A DNA stretch of 46,124 nucleotides. Source: Rhodospirillales bacterium (GTDB taxonomy: Bacteria; Pseudomonadota; Alphaproteobacteria; Acetobacterales; Acetobacteraceae). Made by a program: the position numbers and the translations under genes. Under the pieces are notes generated by a model, which was not told where the DNA came from, ran no database searches, and saw only the letters and a list, made by a program, of their open reading frames with translations. Of this stretch, positions 36,395-45,065 are shown piece by piece. Position 1 is the stretch's first letter. Each line of letters starts with the position of its first letter. Location: positions 49,626 through 95,749 of the forward strand of contig JAFKLG010000095.1 of the NCBI GenBank assembly GCA_017304945.1. The letters are read 5' to 3'.

Positions 36395-36406
36395 CGGCGC
36401 GAGGCG

Positions 36407-36889
36407 ATGGTCACACCGGTGCGGATGATGGGGATGCGTGCGGAGTCCGAGAGACCGCCCGCGGGACTCGCGGGCGAGATGCCGGCCGAACCGACCCAGG
36501 CCAGCCGCTTCGGCAAGGCCCGCAGCGCCCAGTCCGGCGCCCTGCTCGAAGACTATGTCGAGCTGATCTCCGACCTGCTGTCGAGCCAGGGCGAGGCGCG
36601 CCCGACCGACATCGCCCGCCGCCTCGGCGTCTCCCACGCGACCGCGATCAAGACGATCAGCCGCCTGAAGCGGGAGGGCCTGGCCGAGGCGCGGCCTTAT
36701 CGCGGCGTGTTCCTGACCGCGGCGGGCGAGAGCCTGGCCGGCCGCGTGCGCACCCGCCACCGGCTGGTGGTCGACCTGCTGCTCGCGGTCGGCGTTCCGC
36801 GCGAGGCGGCGGAGCAGGACGCGGAAGGCATCGAGCACCACGTGTCCGACGCCACCCTCGCCGCGTTCGGGCGCTTCCTGCGCCGCTGA
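36407..36889 (+). CDS. mntR: Manganese-responsive DtxR-family regulator MntR
   Basis: This DtxR-family metalloregulator represses manganese uptake genes when Mn(II) is plentiful. The winged-helix part is LLEDYVELISDLLSSQGEAR followed by IARRLGVSHATAIKTISRL. The metal and dimerisation part ends with RHRLVVDLLLAVGV and EQDAEGIEHHVSDATLAAF, matching the metal-ligand pattern (Glu, His, His) of proteobacterial MntR. At 160 residues it has no SH3 domain, like E. coli MntR. The start is uncertain: 36407, 36425, 36428 and 36434 are all ATG, and the GAGG before 36407 is very close to it. It is in an operon with mntH. Confidence 0.93.
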   Translation: MVTPVRMMGMRAESERPPAGLAGEMPAEPTQASRFGKARSAQSGALLEDYVELISDLLSSQGEARPTDIARRLGVSHATAIKTISRLKREGLAEARPYRGVFLTAAGESLAGRVRTRHRLVVDLLLAVGVPREAAEQDAEGIEHHVSDATLAAFGRFLRR

Positions 36890-36960
36890 CGCGACTCCGC
36901 CCGGACCCTCCCCGCGCAGATGGCGGCCCCCGAAGCCGGGAGGCCGCCTGAAGCGCGTTC

Positions 36961-37010
36961 GATCGCGTGATTCACGGCTCCGGCGCGCACGCCTTCGCCG
37001 ATCACGCGCT
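36961..37010 (-). repeat. Stop-codon-abutting palindromic element, copy 3 (ald)
   Basis: This copy has perfect 8-bp outer arms CGCGTGAT / ATCACGCG and the shared CACGGCTCCGGCG core. As at pyrG, its last two bases form part of the gene's TAG stop codon. The leftward extension seen in copies 1 and 2 is absent. It lies between convergent mntR and ald. Confidence 0.8.
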
Positions 37011-38127
37011 ACGCCTCCAGCACCGCCTCGACCGGCACCGCCGGCAGCCCCAGCGCATGCGCGACGGCGGCATGGACGATCACGCCGCCATGCACGTTCA
37101 GCCCGTTGCGCAGATGCGGGTCCTCGGCGACCGCGCGGTGCCAGCCCTTGTCGGCCAGCGCCAGCACGAAGGGCAGCGTCGCGTTGGTGAGCGCGAAGGT
37201 GGAGGTGCGCGCGACCGCCCCCGGCATGTTGGTGACGCAGTAATGCACCACGCCGTCCTGGACATAGGTCGGCTGGGAGTGCGTGGTCGGCCGGCTGGTC
37301 TCGAAGCAGCCGCCCTGGTCGATCGCGATATCGACCAGCACCGATCCCGGCCGCATCCGCCGCACCATCTCGCGCGTCACCAGCTTGGGCGCCGCGTCGC
37401 CCGGCACCAGCACCGCGCCGATCACCAGGTCGGCCGCCAGCACCGTCTGCTCGATCGCCGCCGCGGTCGCGAACAGCGTGGTCGCGCGCGGGCCGAACTG
37501 CAGGTCGAGTTCCTTGAGCCGCGGCAGTGACTTGTCGAGGATGGTGACCGAGGCCTCCAGCCCGACCGCCATGCGCGCGGCATTGGTGCCGGCGACGCCA
37601 CCGCCGAGAACGACCACCTTGGCGGGCGCGACGCCCGGCACGCCGCCCAGCAGCACGCCGGCGCCCCCCTGCTCGCGCTCCAGGCAATGCGCGCCGACCT
37701 GCACCGACATCCGTCCGGCCACCTCGCTCATCGGCGCGAGCAGCGGCAGCGCGCCAAGCCGGTCGGTGACCGTCTCATAGGCGATGCAGGTGGCGCCCGA
37801 GGCCATCAGCCCCTCGGTCTGTGCCTTGTCCGCCGCGAGGTGCAGATAGGTGAACAGCACCTGGTCGGCACGCAGCCGCGCGATCTCCTGCGGCTGCGGC
37901 TCCTTCACCTTCACGATCAGCTCCGCGTCGGCGAACACCGCCTCGGCGTCGGGCGCGATGGCGGCGCCGGCCGCGCGATAGGCGGCGTCGTCGCTGCCGA
38001 TGCCGAGTCCCGCGTCGTGCTCCACGGTCACCTGGTGCCCGTGCAGCACCAGCTCCCGCACGCCGGCCGGGGTCATCCCCACCCGGTACTCGTGCGTCTT
38101 GATCTCCTTCGGAACACCGACCTTCAC
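37009..38127 (-). CDS. ald: Alanine dehydrogenase
   Basis: Ald interconverts L-alanine and pyruvate plus ammonia using NAD. A GTG start at 38127 follows a perfectly placed GGAGG and gives 372 residues starting [18 protein letters not shown]; longer upstream frames are antisense artefacts. Other motifs are [13 protein letters not shown], the catalytic His in [48 protein letters not shown] (NAD-binding) and [20 protein letters not shown]. The last codon runs into the palindromic element. It diverges from the amino-acid binding-protein gene, and such neighbours can share amino-acid use, which is an inference. Confidence 0.97.
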   Translation of the reverse strand: MKVGVPKEIKTHEYRVGMTPAGVRELVLHGHQVTVEHDAGLGIGSDDAAYRAAGAAIAPDAEAVFADAELIVKVKEPQPQEIARLRADQVLFTYLHLAADKAQTEGLMASGATCIAYETVTDRLGALPLLAPMSEVAGRMSVQVGAHCLEREQGGAGVLLGGVPGVAPAKVVVLGGGVAGTNAARMAVGLEASVTILDKSLPRLKELDLQFGPRATTLFATAAAIEQTVLAADLVIGAVLVPGDAAPKLVTREMVRRMRPGSVLVDIAIDQGGCFETSRPTTHSQPTYVQDGVVHYCVTNMPGAVARTSTFALTNATLPFVLALADKGWHRAVAEDPHLRNGLNVHGGVIVHAAVAHALGLPAVPVEAVLEA

Positions 38128-38217
38128 CGCGTCCCTCCTGCGTTGCATGGTGCGCGGCGGGTATACCACCCGCGCCCGCCCCGCGCTGCCCGCGCTGCCT
38201 GCAACGGAGAACCGCCC

Positions 38218-39480
38218 ATGCCGACGACCACCCGCCGATCGCTCGCCAAACTCGGGGCGCTGGCGCCCGCCGCCGCGTTGCTGCCGCGCCTGGCACGCGC
38301 CGCCGATCCGGCCGTGAAGATCGGCTGCCCCTATCCGCTGAGCGGCGGCGCGGCCTCGGCCGGCCAGGCGGCGAAGGCGGCGATCGAGGTGGCGGTCGAT
38401 ATCGTCAACACGCCGCATCCCGATCTCGCGGCGCTGCCGCTCGCCGCCGGATCGGGGCTGCCCAATCTGGGCGGCCGCAAGGTCGAGGCGATGTTCTCCG
38501 ACCATCAGGGCAACCCGGCCACGGCACAGAGCGAGGCGCTCCGGCTGGTCACGCAGGAGAAGGTCGCGGCGCTGGCCGGCTGCTACCAGTCGAGCTGCAC
38601 GCTGACCGCCTCCGCGGTCGCCGAACGCTACGGGATGCCGTTCATGGCGCCCGAATCGTCCTCGCCCAGCCTGACCGAACGCGGGTTCAAATGGTTCTTC
38701 CGGACCACGCCGATCGGGTCGGATTTCGGCGCCGCCTATGCGGACTTCCTGGCGGGGCTGAAGACGTCCGGCAAGGCGGTGAACAGCGTCGCGATGGTGA
38801 ACGAGAACACCGAGTACGGCACCTCCACCGGCGAGGCGATCGCCGCCGCCCTCGCCGCCAAGGGGCTCAAGCTCACCCAGCGCATCCCGTACAACGCGAA
38901 CGCCTCGGACGTCAGCCCGCAGGTGCTGCAGTTGAAGAGTGCGGCGCCCGACGTGGTGATCTTCGTCAGCTACACCTCGGACGCGATCCTGTTCACCAAG
39001 ACGATGCGCAACCTGGACTATCGCCCGCCGGTGCTGATCGGCGACGATTCCGGCTTCTCGGACAATGCGTATATCGAGGCGGTGGGCGACAGCGCGCAGG
39101 GCGTGATCAACCGCAGCTCCTATGACATCGGCAAGCCGGGCAGCGTGACGTTCCTGGTGAACGAGCTGTACCGCAAGCATGCCGGCCACGACCTCGACGA
39201 CACTTCGGCGCGCTGCATGCAGGGCGTGCTGGCGCTGTTCGAGGCGATCAACCGTGCGGGCGCCACGGAGCCGGCCAAGATCCAGGCGGCGCTCAAGTCG
39301 CAGGACCTGAAGCCCGACCAGTTGATGATCGGCTATAACGGGGTGAAGTACGACGCGAAGGGGCAGAACGAGCTCGCCTCGACGCTGCTCGTGCAGCTCA
39401 CCGGCAAGAAATACGTGGCCGTGTGGCCGGACCGCGCCGCCGTGCAGCCGGTCGCGCTGCCGTTCAAGGGCTGGACCTGA
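38218..39480 (+). CDS. Branched-chain amino-acid-type ABC transporter substrate-binding protein
   Basis: This periplasmic Leu/Ile/Val-binding-like protein of 420 residues belongs to the type I fold. The N-terminus PTTTRRSLAKLGALAPAAAL ends in an ARAA-type cleavage region and looks Tat-like (two Arg). Then come VKIGCPYPLSGGAASAGQAA, FSDHQGNPATAQSEALRL and LAGCYQSSCTLTASAVAE. The start is supported by a GGAG. The permease and ATPase genes expected for a full transporter are not adjacent, so it may serve a transporter encoded elsewhere. The ligand is not determined by sequence alone. Confidence 0.93.
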   Translation: MPTTTRRSLAKLGALAPAAALLPRLARAADPAVKIGCPYPLSGGAASAGQAAKAAIEVAVDIVNTPHPDLAALPLAAGSGLPNLGGRKVEAMFSDHQGNPATAQSEALRLVTQEKVAALAGCYQSSCTLTASAVAERYGMPFMAPESSSPSLTERGFKWFFRTTPIGSDFGAAYADFLAGLKTSGKAVNSVAMVNENTEYGTSTGEAIAAALAAKGLKLTQRIPYNANASDVSPQVLQLKSAAPDVVIFVSYTSDAILFTKTMRNLDYRPPVLIGDDSGFSDNAYIEAVGDSAQGVINRSSYDIGKPGSVTFLVNELYRKHAGHDLDDTSARCMQGVLALFEAINRAGATEPAKIQAALKSQDLKPDQLMIGYNGVKYDAKGQNELASTLLVQLTGKKYVAVWPDRAAVQPVALPFKGWT

Positions 39481-39749
39481 GCCCAGGCCGGCAGCAGGCC
39501 GTCGTCCCCGACCGGTCGGCGCGGCCCGTGGGCGCGCGGCTTGCGGCGTAGCGATGCCGCGGGCGGTCGAGCGGACGCCTGACGCGCTGCGGCGGCACGG
39601 GCGGGAAGGCTGCGGCGTGGCGGTGGCGCGGGGATTGTCGATTCCGGCGCGGCGGTCGCGTTCAAGCGGCAGGCCTGGAAGCGACGTACACCGGCGGGGC
39701 AAGCTGCCGCACCGACGTGGCGGCAGGACCCTTGCCCAGGAACCGCAGG

Positions 39750-40856
39750 ATGCCGCCAGCCCGCGACACCGCCTCGCCTCCGCCCGCGCCGCCTCCCCGT
39801 CCAGGCCGCACCCGCCAGGCCGCCGCCTTCGCGCTGATCGCCGCGGTGTGCGGGCTGTCGGCGACCGCCTTCGCCTATACCGGCGGCTGGCTCAGCCCCG
39901 ACCGGCTCACGCCGGCCCGCATCGTCGACGCGCTGAGCGACCGCGGCGGCGATCCGATCGGCCATCGGCGCAACCATTCGAAGGGCATCTGCTTCCTCGG
40001 CACGTTCGAGGCGAGCGGGGCCGGCACCGCGCTGTCCACCGCCTCGGTCCTCGCGCGCGGCAGCTATCCGGTGGTGGGGCGGTTCGCGATCGCGACCGGC
40101 GATCCGATGGCGGCGGACGCGTCGGGCCGGGTGCGCAGCCTGGCGGTGCGCATCGTCGCACCCGACGGGCAGGAGTGGCGCAGCGGCATGAACAACTCGC
40201 CGGTCTTCGTGGTCGCCACGCCGCGCGCGTTCTACGAGCAGACGGTGGCGAGCGAGGTCGACCCGGCCACCGGCCATCCTGATCCGAAGGCGCTCGCCCA
40301 CTTCTTTGCGACGCATCCGGAGTCGGCCCCGTTCCTGGCCTGGGCGAAGACCGCCCCGTGGACCACCAGCTTCGCGGACCAGCAGTACAACAGCCTGAAC
40401 GCGTTCCGCTTCATCGATGCGAGCGGTGCCAGCCATCCGGTCCGCTGGTCGCTGGTGCCGACCGCGGCGCCGCAGGTCGAGCCGGTCGCGGCGCTGGCGG
40501 CGAAGGGACCGGACTTCCTGGAACAGGACCTGAAGGCGCGGCTGGCGCGGGGTCCGCTCACCTGGCACCTGGTCGCGACGCTCGCGGCTCCCGGTGATCC
40601 CACCGACGACGCGACCAAGGCCTGGCCCGCGGATCGCCCCACCGTCGATCTGGGCACGCTGGAGGTGACGACGGCACAGGACGAGGCGACCGGCGCCTGC
40701 CGCGACATCAACTACGACCCGACGATCCTGCCCACCGGCATCGCGCCGTCCGACGATCCGCTGCTGGCCGCGCGGTCCGCGGTCTACGCGAATTCCTTCG
40801 ACCGCCGCACGGCGGAACTGGCGCGGCACGCGACCGCGGCTGGGAGCGCCCGATGA
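39750..40856 (+). CDS. Catalase-related peroxidase (SrpA-like), membrane-anchored
   Basis: The 368-residue protein has a Pro-rich N-terminus and one hydrophobic anchor or signal (AAAFALIAAVCGLSATAFAY, about residues 26-45), then a minimal catalase fold. The distal catalytic His is in RRNHSKGICFLGTFEAS, with GRFAIATGDPMAAD, VRSLAVRIVAPDGQEW and the Asn-containing MNNSPVFVV; the haem-ligand Tyr is likely in RSAVYANSFDRR. This group oxidises organic substrates with peroxide and lacks the large catalase domains. A GTG 33 bp upstream is an alternative start. The stop overlaps the cytochrome b561 start (ATGA), so the two are coupled. The 270-bp stretch before it shows no gene. Confidence 0.9.
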   Translation: MPPARDTASPPPAPPPRPGRTRQAAAFALIAAVCGLSATAFAYTGGWLSPDRLTPARIVDALSDRGGDPIGHRRNHSKGICFLGTFEASGAGTALSTASVLARGSYPVVGRFAIATGDPMAADASGRVRSLAVRIVAPDGQEWRSGMNNSPVFVVATPRAFYEQTVASEVDPATGHPDPKALAHFFATHPESAPFLAWAKTAPWTTSFADQQYNSLNAFRFIDASGASHPVRWSLVPTAAPQVEPVAALAAKGPDFLEQDLKARLARGPLTWHLVATLAAPGDPTDDATKAWPADRPTVDLGTLEVTTAQDEATGACRDINYDPTILPTGIAPSDDPLLAARSAVYANSFDRRTAELARHATAAGSAR

Positions 40857-41398
40857 CGCCGACCCGATTTTCGCCGCTGCAGCGGGGGCTGCATTGGCTG
40901 ATGGCCGCTGCCATCATCGCCATGCTGTTCATCGGGGTCGGCATGGTGACCACCGTGCAGCCGCGCTACCTCGCCCTGATCGCGGTGCACAAGCCGCTGG
41001 GGATCGCGATCCTGCTGCTGGCGCTGCTCCGCATCGGCGTGCGTCTCCGCCGCGGGGCGCCGCCGCTGCCCGCCGACCTGCCGCCGATCCAGCGCTTCGG
41101 CGCGCATGCCTCGCATCTGGTGCTGTACGGGCTGATGGTCGCGATGCCGCTGATCGGGTGGGCGATGCTGTCGGCGGGCGGCTATCCGGTGGTGCTGGGC
41201 GGCGTCCTGCGATTGCCGCCGATCGCGCCGCATGACGACGCGCTTCAAGCGGTGCTGCGGACGGCGCACACCTGGCTGGCCTACGCGCTGTTCCTGACGG
41301 TGATCGCGCATCTCGGCGCGGCGCTGATGCATGCGCTGATCCGCCGCGACGGCGTGTTCCAGACCATGGCGCCGTGGAGCCGCGCCAACCGGGCGTGA
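40853..41398 (+). CDS. Cytochrome b561-type membrane protein
   Basis: The 181-residue protein has four membrane helices (about 15-35, 48-65, 88-108 and 140-160). It has the haem-coordinating His pattern of the bacterial b561/CybB family: LQRGLHWLMAAAI, LIAVHKPLGIAILLLALLRI and LRTAHTWLAYALFLTVIAHL. It should carry electrons in the inner membrane and, because its ATG overlaps the peroxidase stop by 4 nt, probably supplies electrons to that periplasmic enzyme; this pairing is inferred from coupling. Confidence 0.93.
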   Translation: MTPTRFSPLQRGLHWLMAAAIIAMLFIGVGMVTTVQPRYLALIAVHKPLGIAILLLALLRIGVRLRRGAPPLPADLPPIQRFGAHASHLVLYGLMVAMPLIGWAMLSAGGYPVVLGGVLRLPPIAPHDDALQAVLRTAHTWLAYALFLTVIAHLGAALMHALIRRDGVFQTMAPWSRANRA

Positions 41399-41497
41399 CC
41401 GCCCCTCCCCGACACCGCGTCCCGCGATCCGCGTCTGGAACCGGCGCGGATCGCGGCGCATGATCCGGGCGGCTTCGGAGCACACGGGCGGTGCGGT

Positions 41498-41806
41498 GTG
41501 ACGTCACCTGACCTGCGGACGGAGTACGAGACGTGTGTGCGCGCGCTGCGCCGGCAGGCGGAGGCGATGCAGCGGGAGGGCGCGGCGCCGGAAGCGATCG
41601 CCCGCCGCCTGCACGCGATGCGGCAGCAGCTCGCGGCGGCGTTCAAGGCCCGCACGCCGGAGCCGCTGCGCACCCGCATCCAGGCGCGCACCGTCGCGAC
41701 CTATGGCTCGCCGGAGGGCCCGAGCATCGAGGCGCTGCGGGCGGGCGGGAAGCGGTGGGAGGACATCATCGAGTCGGCCTGCCGCCCCGGCGCACGCTTC
41801 TTCTGA
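41498..41806 (+). CDS. 102-residue hypothetical protein
   Basis: A GTG start (MTSPDLRTEYETCVRAL) gives a highly charged, helical protein with repeated Arg/Ala/Gln (ALRRQAEAMQREGA, IARRLHAMRQQLAAAF), followed by a less helical C-terminus (YGSPEGPSIEALRAGGKRW, EDIIESACRPG). No signal or membrane segment is present. I do not recognise it. Codon use (GC-rich third positions) and the absence of an overlapping better frame support it, but no strong ribosome-binding site is seen. It ends 22 bp before the convergent stop of the decarboxylase-like gene. Confidence 0.55.
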   Translation: MTSPDLRTEYETCVRALRRQAEAMQREGAAPEAIARRLHAMRQQLAAAFKARTPEPLRTRIQARTVATYGSPEGPSIEALRAGGKRWEDIIESACRPGARFF

Positions 41807-41828
41807 TCCCGCGGTGGCGCGGCCGCGG

Positions 41829-42377
41829 TCAGGCCGGCAGCGGGAATTTCTGCAGGTAGGGCATGTAGTCCGGCTCCACGTCGATCTGCAGCGTCGCGAG
41901 CACCCGTACCACCGCGTTGTAGAACGCGATCGTCAGCGTCAGGTCGACGACCTGCTCGTTGCCCAGGCTCTCCTGCAGCGACTGGAACGTCGCTTCCGCC
42001 ATCGCGCCATCCGCGGTCATCTCCCGCGCCGCCCGCAGCACCGTCCGCGCGAGCGGATCCAGCTCGGTCGGCTTGCCCGCCGTGTCGTCGATCAGCGCGT
42101 GGACGTCGGCCTCCGTCACGCCGAAGTCGAAGCCGAGTTTGACGTGATGCGACCACTCGTAGGGCGAGCGCGCCAGCCAGCCCACCTGCAGGATCGCCAG
42201 TTCGCGCAGCCGCGGATCGAGCTTCGATCCGTATCGGATGTAACCACCGAGGCCCGAGAAGGCCCGCGCGGCCTTGGGCGAGTTCACCAGCGCCTTGAAC
42301 AGCCAGATCGGCCGGTTCAGCAGGTCCTGGTCAGCCTCCGCCAGGTCCGTCTTCTCCAGATAGGGCACGCGCGCCAT
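41829..42377 (-). CDS. Carboxymuconolactone decarboxylase/AhpD-like family protein without the Cys pair
   Basis: The ATG at 42377 has a GGAGGA ribosome-binding site and gives 182 residues. LRELAILQVGWLARSPYEW and SHHVKLGFDFGVTEADVHAL match the all-helical carboxymuconolactone decarboxylase/AhpD fold, but the AhpD CxxC redox pair is absent, so a peroxidase role is unlikely and the substrate is unknown. Larger frames covering this region are shadows. It diverges from an SDR gene across 84 bp, suggesting a shared catabolic theme. Confidence 0.9.
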   Translation of the reverse strand: MARVPYLEKTDLAEADQDLLNRPIWLFKALVNSPKAARAFSGLGGYIRYGSKLDPRLRELAILQVGWLARSPYEWSHHVKLGFDFGVTEADVHALIDDTAGKPTELDPLARTVLRAAREMTADGAMAEATFQSLQESLGNEQVVDLTLTIAFYNAVVRVLATLQIDVEPDYMPYLQKFPLPA

Positions 42378-42461
42378 CGCCGGTTCCTCCTCGTTTCCGG
42401 CCATCCTGGAACGCGATGCCGACCCGGTCCAGACTGCCGCCCAGGTCCCTGGGAGACGTCC

Positions 42462-43241
42462 ATGCTGCAGTCCGATCCGTTCGCGTCCTTCCGCCTCGAC
42501 GGCCGCACCGCGTTGGTGACGGGCGCGCGGCGGGAGATCGGGCGCGCCATCGCCGTCACCCTGGCCAGCGCGGGGGCGAAGCTCGCGATCCACCATGCCG
42601 GCACCGCGGAGGAAACCCGCGACGCCGAGGCGGTGGTCGCCGAGATCCGCGACGCGGGCGGCGAGGCGGCCGCGTTCGGCCAGGACTTCGCCGAGGACGC
42701 AGCCGGCCGCCGGCTCGCCGCTTCGGTGCTCGACTGGGCGCCGGTCGACATCCTGGTGCTGAACGCCTCGATCGAGCTGGTGGAGCCGTATACTTCCATC
42801 ACGCGGGAGCGGTTCGACCGGCAGATCGCGGTCAACCTGCGCACCACGCTCGAGCTGTTCCAGGCGCTGGTGCCGCCGATGGCGGAGCGCGGCTGGGGGC
42901 GCGTGGTCACCATCGGCAGCGTGCAGCAGGACATCCCGCACCCGGAGATGCTGGTCTATGCCGGTACCAAGGCGGCGCAGTTCAACTGGACGCTGAACCT
43001 GGCGCGGCAGGTGGGCGGTCAGGGCGTGACGGTGAACAACCTCGCCCCCGGCGCGATCCACACCGCGCGCAACCACGACCAGATGATCCGCACCGGCGCC
43101 GTGCTGCTGCCGCGCATTCCGGCCGGGCGGCTGGGACGCCCCGACGACCTCGTGGGCGCCGCGCTGCTGCTATGTTCCGATGCCGGCCGCTACATCACCG
43201 GCGCCAACCTCTTTGTCGATGGCGGGCGGCACATCACATAG
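42462..43241 (+). CDS. Short-chain dehydrogenase/reductase
   Basis: The 259-residue classical SDR has the cofactor loop VTGARREIGRAIAVTLASAG, DILVLNASIELVEPY, the Ser in VVTIGSVQQDIPHPEM, the YxxxK as YAGTK, and NNLAPGAIHTARN, with the C-terminal YITGANLFVDGGRHIT. Substrate not inferable. It is transcribed divergently from the decarboxylase-like gene and is followed 25 bp later by a small membrane protein gene with a strong ribosome-binding site. Confidence 0.93.
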   Translation: MLQSDPFASFRLDGRTALVTGARREIGRAIAVTLASAGAKLAIHHAGTAEETRDAEAVVAEIRDAGGEAAAFGQDFAEDAAGRRLAASVLDWAPVDILVLNASIELVEPYTSITRERFDRQIAVNLRTTLELFQALVPPMAERGWGRVVTIGSVQQDIPHPEMLVYAGTKAAQFNWTLNLARQVGGQGVTVNNLAPGAIHTARNHDQMIRTGAVLLPRIPAGRLGRPDDLVGAALLLCSDAGRYITGANLFVDGGRHIT

Positions 43242-43266
43242 GGCCTGACGCAAGGAGGCCGCTGCC

Positions 43267-43443
43267 ATGCACCGGGCGAAGCAATCCGCCGAACCATCCC
43301 GACCGCCCTCACCCGCCGCGCCGCCGACCGCGCCCTGGCTGGCCGGCGCTGCGATCGGGATGACGCTGCTGGGCCTCGCCTCCGGCGCCATGGCGATGGG
43401 CGCGGGCTGGGCGCTCTCGGGCTTCGGCGGCAAGAAGGGCTGA
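43267..43443 (+). CDS. 58-residue small membrane protein
   Basis: This short frame was read directly from the sequence. ATG at 43267 follows AAGGAGG at good spacing, and the stop is TGA at 43441. The first 22 residues are Pro/Ala-rich and basic (MHRAKQSAEPSRPPSPAAPP), then one hydrophobic segment (about residues 24-50, WLAGAAIGMTLLGLASGAM and on) and a basic GGKKG end. It is probably co-transcribed with the SDR gene. I do not recognise the family. Confidence 0.65.
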   Translation: MHRAKQSAEPSRPPSPAAPPTAPWLAGAAIGMTLLGLASGAMAMGAGWALSGFGGKKG

Positions 43444-43489
43444 ACCCGAGGCGCCGCGCGGCCCGCCTGGGCGGCGGCCGCCCCTCACA

Positions 43490-44428
43490 TCACGGATCTA
43501 CCGGCGCCAGCAATGCCGCTTCCAGCAGGCGCAGGCCACGGTCGCGCCGCTTCTCCGGCCGCATCACGAGCGCCAGCGACCGCACAAGCGGCGGGTCGAG
43601 CGGTCGGATGCAGGCCTGCGGCACCGGCGTCGGCAGCGCCATCGCCGGCATCACCGAGGCCCCCAGCCCGCCCGACACCAGCACCTTGATCGTCTCGATG
43701 CTGTCGAGCTGCATGCGCGGCTGCGGCGCGAGTCCGGCGGCGGCGAACCAGTCGTCGATCAGCTTCCGGGTCGTGCCGGCCGGCTCATAGAGGATCAGCG
43801 GCATCGCCCCCAGCACCGACGGCGTCACCCCACCCTCCGCCGGCGCGAGCGCCGCGGGGATCAGCGCGCAGAGCGGATCGTCCTGCAGCGGCACGACGGC
43901 GAGCCGCCGCGCGGCCGGGGCCGGCAGGGTGACGAGCCCCACGTCCAGCGCGCCCTGCTCCACCCGTTCGCACATCTCGGCGCTGTTGCCGGTCTCGATC
44001 CGCACCTCGAGCCCCGGCATGCGGGCGCGCAACGCGGCGAGGACCGGCGGCAGGCGGTAGATGCAGGCGGTCGCGCCGGTGCCGAAGCGCAGGCGGCCGA
44101 CCTCGGCGCTGCGATGCGCGGCGCTGGCCGCGACCACGTCGTCCAGCGCCGCGGCCACGCGCCGTGCGGGCGCCAGCACCGCCTCCCCGGCGGCGGTGGG
44201 GACGACGCGGCCACCGACACGCTCGAGCAGCCGCACGCCCAGGCAGCGCTCGAGTTCCCGCACCTGCTGGCTCGCGGCGGGCTGGGTCAGGCCGAGCCGC
44301 TGGGCCGCGGCGGAGATGCCGCCGGTCTCGACGGCGGCCAGGAAGGTGCGAAGCTGCCGATGGGTCGGCAGGGCGGGATGCCGCCGTGCCGCCGGTTCGG
44401 TCGTGCGCGGGCTGGATGCGGAGGACAT
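43490..44428 (-). CDS. LysR-family transcriptional regulator
   Basis: The 312-residue LysR protein has the N-terminal winged helix THRQLRTFLAAVETGGIS, AAQRLGLTQPAASQQVREL and RLLERVGGRVVPTAAG, and a C-terminal inducer-binding domain (LRFGTGATACIYRLPPVL, DVGLVTLPAPAARR, LVSGGLGASVMPAMAL). The ATG at 44428 is preferred over a TTG two codons earlier. It is transcribed away from the acetyltransferase gene, the classical LysR arrangement, and an inverted repeat lies in the gap. The inducer is unknown. Confidence 0.95.
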   Translation of the reverse strand: MSSASSPRTTEPAARRHPALPTHRQLRTFLAAVETGGISAAAQRLGLTQPAASQQVRELERCLGVRLLERVGGRVVPTAAGEAVLAPARRVAAALDDVVAASAAHRSAEVGRLRFGTGATACIYRLPPVLAALRARMPGLEVRIETGNSAEMCERVEQGALDVGLVTLPAPAARRLAVVPLQDDPLCALIPAALAPAEGGVTPSVLGAMPLILYEPAGTTRKLIDDWFAAAGLAPQPRMQLDSIETIKVLVSGGLGASVMPAMALPTPVPQACIRPLDPPLVRSLALVMRPEKRRDRGLRLLEAALLAPVDP

Positions 44429-44442
44429 AAGCAAAGATAATC

Positions 44443-44459
44443 CTGATGGGCTGCATCAG
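44443..44459. promoter_or_regulatory. Candidate LysR operator in the divergent gap
   Basis: CTGATG (44443-44448) and CATCAG (44454-44459) are perfect 6-bp arms with a 5-bp spacer, in an AT-richer patch between divergent starts. The size and position fit a LysR binding site. Confidence 0.45.
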
Positions 44460-44525
44460 AAGATTTTTCTTCGCACGCCCCGCGCGCGGCGCGATCCTCC
44501 GGAGACCGAACTTTGGAGACGAGGC

Positions 44526-45065
44526 ATGCAGGACGGCGTGACGATTCGCGCGAGCACGGACGAAGACCTGGCGGCGATCACCGCGATCTATGGCCATCAC
44601 GTCCGCCACGGCACCGCGTCCTTCGAGCTCGATCCGCCGACGCTGGCCGAGATGACCGCCCGCCGTGCTGCGATCCTCGCCAAGGGCATGCCCTACCTGG
44701 TTGCCGCCGACGGCACGACGGTGCTGGGCTACACCTATGCGGGACCGTATCGCCCGCGCCCGGCCTATGCCGACACGGTGGAGAACTCGATCTACATGCG
44801 CCATGACCTGACCGGCCGGGGCGTCGGACGTCTGCTGCTGACGGCGCTGGTGACCGCCTGCGCCGATCTCGGATTGCGGCAGATGGTCGCCGTCGTGGGT
44901 GACAGCGCGAACCAGCCCTCCATCCGCCTGCACGAGCGCTGCGGGTTCCGCCGCGTCGGCACCCTCACCGCGGTCGGCTGGAAGTTCGGGCGCTGGCTCG
45001 ACAGCGTGATGCTGCAGCGCGCCCTGGGCGATGGGGACCGCACGCCGCCCACCCGGCCGCATTGA
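44526..45065 (+). CDS. Phosphinothricin-type GNAT N-acetyltransferase
   Basis: The 179 residues match the Pat/Bar-like GNAT group, which acetylates phosphinothricin, methionine sulfone or related amino acids. The start is VTIRASTDEDLAAITAIYGH, then HVRHGTASFELDPPTLAEM, YTYAGPYRPRPAYADTVENS, the acetyl-CoA loop GRGVGRLLLTALV and SIRLHERCGFRRVGTL. The true substrate is uncertain. It is divergent to the LysR gene and its stop touches the start of the MFS gene (TGATG), so the pair could be a LysR-controlled operon. Confidence 0.93.
   Translation: MQDGVTIRASTDEDLAAITAIYGHHVRHGTASFELDPPTLAEMTARRAAILAKGMPYLVAADGTTVLGYTYAGPYRPRPAYADTVENSIYMRHDLTGRGVGRLLLTALVTACADLGLRQMVAVVGDSANQPSIRLHERCGFRRVGTLTAVGWKFGRWLDSVMLQRALGDGDRTPPTRPH

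Noticed and set aside
38128..39702. N-terminal extension of alanine dehydrogenase through the open minus frame
   Set aside because: The frame is antisense to the binding-protein gene, and a GTG with perfect GGAGG at 38127 gives the normal start.
39481..39749. A gene in the gap before the catalase-related peroxidase (frame 39554-40282)
   Set aside because: It overlaps the peroxidase in another frame, is Arg-rich and motif-free, and lacks a ribosome-binding site.
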